Source: Acanthochromis polyacanthus
Lineage: Eukaryota > Chordata > Actinopteri > Pomacentridae
NCBI RefSeq assembly: GCF_021347895.1
Contig: NC_067120.1
Span: forward strand, 24,971,361-25,035,360
DNA: 64,000 nucleotides
Reading direction: 5' to 3'
Translations under genes and position numbers: made by a program
The notes under the pieces: generated by a model
Database searches by the model: none
What the model was told of the DNA's origin: nothing
The model's input: only the letters and a program-made list of their open reading frames with translations
Shown: in pieces, positions 59,290 to 64,000 of the stretch
Numbering within the stretch: position 1 is the stretch's first letter
Layout: every line of letters begins with the position of its first letter

Positions 59290-60337
59290 CTTTCCGTCGT
59301 TTGTTCAGAACTCGAAGATAAATTGAAAACTCAGAAATACATGGCTGAACTCGAAGATCTAGCTAAGCTCACAGGGAAAAACTATGATGAAGTCCTGCAA
59401 GGTGCAATGTCTCTACTGGGCCAGTCCATCTCCGAGTCTACCCCCCAAGTGAAGATCTGCATAGAGCCAGAGGAGGAGGTTTCTGGTGCTGTGGCTCCCG
59501 TATCGTCATCCAACGCTGCCACCGTTGGTCCACGACCAGGTATTGCAGCCACAGCACAGGATTTTCCCAGACCCTAGCCAAATACTAATGTGCCACTCAT
59601 GTCACAACCCTCACACCCTTCAATGACTGCACATGATCTTAATCCCCCAGGAATACAACTCTATGTGGTCGAACACATTGTGAAGAGAGACGACAGTGCA
59701 GTGCACATGACATCTCAGAGACTCAGATCATTCTCTGGCCGAGTACCAATACCTTCACATGAATGAGGTTATAAATCATGGCGCTCAAGTGTCGCTCTTT
59801 TGTTACAGGACCCAGCTGTTTCTGATCACCATCGTTCCAGGAAGCTGGTTAAAAGTCTTCCCCTGCCCGCTGCAGATATGGTGAAACACTTAAGACCGCT
59901 GCTCACCGACCTGCAGATTCTAGACTCCGCCTACGGAACAGTCCAAGATGGAGACGAGCTGCATGCCAAGTTCATGGAGCTGTTTCAAGATTCCGGTGAG
60001 AGACCTTCTGCATATTTGCAGCGCTTGCAAGTCGCACTGAATCAGGCTGTGAAGAGAGGAGGAGTTAAAGCAACAGACCTGGATCGGCACTTGTTAAATC
60101 AATTCTGCCGAGGATGTTGGAACAACACGCTGATCTCAGAATTACAGCTGAAGCAGCGCAAGTCTCATCCGCCATCTTTTGCTGAGCTGCTCCTGTTACT
60201 GCGAACGGAGGAAGACAGGGAGGCTGCAAAGGCTCAATGTATGAAGCAGCACCTTGGTTCAAAAGCTAAAGCCGGGGCGCATGCTCAACATGTTCATGTC
60301 GAGCCTGAGGGAAGTAGAGTTGATGCCCTGATGACTA
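59282..60337 (+). pseudogene. Gypsy gag, central (capsid) piece with stop and frameshift
   Basis: The segment resumes in the gag frame, has TAG at 59576-59578, shifts frame near 59765, then is open again from 59800 with LQDPAVSDHHRSRKLVKSLP, AADMVKHLRPLL and FCRGCWNNTLISELQL. This is a capsid-like domain of the gag type found in fish Gypsy elements and related to domesticated PNMA/ZCCHC genes (inference from motifs). The Tc1-like insertion at 60338 cuts it just after ALMTT. Confidence 0.75.
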
Positions 60338-61973
<1,636 letters not shown>

Positions 61974-62307
61974 TATCACTCAGCAGTTGACCCAGCAGCT
62001 TGCTGACATACAAAAGCAGCTGGCGTTGCTCACTGCAGCTCAGGCTGGTGGAAATCAGCCTACTCCAGCCAAGGCAACTCATGTGAGCAGGCTCAGGGAA
62101 GAGGGGAAGACCAGTAAAGCTACTCGCTCCATTCAGAAATCGTCTGGTTCGAAGCCTGGATATTGCTATAACTGTGGAGAAGATGGACATATAAAGCCGA
62201 ACTGTGATAATGAGCCTCACCCATCACTTGTAGCATCCAAGAAGAAACAGTTTGCAGAGAAACAGAAGAAATGGCAAAAATCAAACCCAAATTTACCTTT
62301 AAACTAG
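61974..62307 (+). pseudogene. Gypsy gag, C-terminal piece with CCHC zinc knuckle
   Basis: Continues gag after the Tc1 duplication: QLTQQLADIQKQLALLTAAQ is a coiled stretch, and CYNCGEDGHIKPNC (62164-62205) is a C-X2-C-X4-H-X4-C knuckle that binds RNA in the virus-like particle. It overlaps the start of the protease frame at 62271 in another frame. Confidence 0.88.
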
Positions 62308-64000
62308 GAAGAGTTCCTGTTAAGGGGCGAACGGGAACTGTCCAGGGTCAACAAAGTCCCAAGCAGCAGTCAGAGATGAAGTGCATTAACAAGTCACATT
62401 TCACTCCTGTTGACAACACTTCACTGCCAAGAGGTCTGATTGGTTCCCGCTGTACGGGCCAAGTCAATATGGCTGGTCAAAGGTTCTCTTGCTTACTGGA
62501 TACAGGATCACAAGTGACTACAATACCCATGTCGATCTATAACAAGTACTTTTCACAACAATCTGTTAAGTCTATCGGCGAGTTGCTGCAAGTAGAGAGG
62601 GCAGCAGGACAAGAAGTCCCATACCTGGGCTACATTGAAACAATTATCACATTTCCAGAAGAATTCATTGGGGCAGATTTGGATGTGTGCACATTAGCGC
62701 TGGTGGTCCCAGATGTCAAGCCTGGATGTCCATCGCAAATCCTCATCGGGATGAACACCCTTGAGCCACTCTATGAGCAACACCTTGAGAGTGAATGCGT
62801 CAGCTATAAACCATCTCAGCCTGGCTATCGAGCAGTTCTCAAGCTGCTCCGGCTCCGGCACAAGCAGACCCAAGAGGCCAGAGACGGTGTGGTGAGATTG
62901 GCCAGCAAATTGCCTGTCGAAATTCCAGCAGGCCACACCATGGTCATCAAGGGCTCCCTTTGTGCAGATCCACCTCCAGCTGGCAGATGTGCTCTCTTAG
63001 AAACACCCGCTGCCTCGTTACCAGGCGGGTTATATGTAAAGAACTGTTTAATTACACTTCCCAGTCACACATCCTGCCAGATTCCCATCATGCTTACCAA
63101 TGAATCTGATCAGAACATTACACTCTCGCCATTGAGTGTTATTGCTGAACTTTCTGCATCACCCCTGATTCTGACTCGCAGTGCCATCATCAATGCACCA
63201 CAACAGAGCTCTGAAGATGTCCATCTGGAGTTCGATTTTGGAAACTCTCCAATTCCGCCAGATTGGAAAGAGCGGGTCATCTCCAAACTCAAGCAAATTC
63301 CAGATGTGTTTTCACATCACGATCTGGACTTCGGACATACCAACCGAGTGAAGCATCACATCCGCCTCCATGACGAGACTCCATTCAAACACAGAGCTCG
63401 ACCTATCCATCCTCGCGACATTGAAGCTGTTCGTGACCATCTACGAGATTTATTGGAGGCTGGAGTGATACGAGTCTGAATCGCCCTTTTCTTCACCCAT
63501 TGTGGTTGTCCGTAAGAAGAACGGGGATGTGAGGCTGTGCATTGATTATCGCAAGCTGAACCTTCAAACAGTTAAGGATTCTTTTGCATTCCCCAATTTG
63601 GAGGAATCCTTTTTTGCACTTACTGGTTCATGATGGTTCAGCATATTAGACCTGAAGTCAGGTTATTACCAAATAGGGATGGCTGAAGCGGACAAGCCCA
63701 AGACTGCTTTCGTTACCCCGCTGGGTTTTTGGGAGTTTAATAGAATGCCGCAAGGCGTAACCAATGCGCCAAGTACAATCCAGCGCCTTATGGTGAGGTG
63801 CATGGGTGACTTGCATCTGAAGGAAGTCTTGGTTTTCCTGGACGATCTGATTATTTTTTCTGACACCCTAGAAGAACATGAACGACGGCTGTTACGAGTT
63901 CTCCACCGACTTAGAGAATACGGCCTTAAATTGTCGCCTGAGAAATGCAAGTTTTTCCAGGTTTCAGTACGTTACCTTGGCCATGTGGTCTCGGAGCTTG
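62271..64000 (+). pseudogene. Gypsy protease and reverse transcriptase (truncated by window end)
   Basis: The frame open at 62271-63479 carries an aspartic protease (CLLDTGSQVTTIPMSIY, 62480-62540) and the start of RT (HHIRLHDETPFKHRARPI). A frameshift near 63475 puts the following SPFSSPIVVVRKKNGDVRLC and LDLKSGYYQIGMAEADKPKT in another frame. A further TGA at 63629-63631 breaks the run. LVFLDDLIIFS at about 63829 is the catalytic box (FLDD in place of the usual YVDD). RT continues past 64000. The copy is inactive. Confidence 0.88.

Overview
The window looks like a teleost (ray-finned fish) nuclear genome, probably a spiny-rayed fish. It has widely spaced vertebrate exons with GT/AG introns, AT-rich intergenic DNA, and a load of Tc1, hAT, pogo, L1, L2, RTE/I-like, Rex1-like and Gypsy elements plus tRNA-derived SINEs typical of fish. 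There is no sign of prokaryotic organisation. The only host protein-coding gene I can support is cacna2d4, the voltage-gated calcium-channel alpha2/delta-4 auxiliary subunit, on the minus strand. Its first 14 coding exons lie between 34422 (start) and 140 (end of exon 14). All splice phases agree and they encode 479 residues: signal peptide, VWA-N region, the VWA domain with its MIDAS motif, and the start of the region that leads into the Cache domains. The rest of the gene lies beyond position 1, outside the window. Layout: 1-9630 holds exons 14 to 5 with short introns, except intron 9, which carries a striking 2.13 kb fold-back element (3824-5954) with an 8-bp target-site duplication. Intron 4 (9631-18349) holds a hAT-like fragment, a Gypsy-type LTR remnant with a GC-rich tandem-repeat open region, a Tc1 remnant, and a near-complete non-LTR retrotransposon with a single in-frame stop. 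Introns 3 to 1 (18410-34321) hold a Tc1 copy, MITEs, a Rex1/L2-type LINE fragment, a solo LTR and SINE-like repeats. From 34447 to about 50580 is upstream intergenic DNA: a possible promoter region, several microsatellites, MITEs, SINEs and LINE fragments. From about 50580 to the end of the window is one large Ty3/Gypsy retrotransposon (LTR, gag, protease, start of RT). It has been interrupted in turn by an L1 element, a pogo-like deletion derivative, a hAT MITE and an apparently intact Tc1-like transposon. Each of these still shows its target-site duplication, so the order of insertion can be read. The most unusual objects are the 2.1 kb fold-back element with a CpG-rich, promoter-like loop; the Gypsy block with four nested insertions; the intact Tc1-like transposase with IR/DR-type ends; and an abundant MITE family (CACTACCNTTCAAAAG termini) that repeatedly served as a landing site for other elements.
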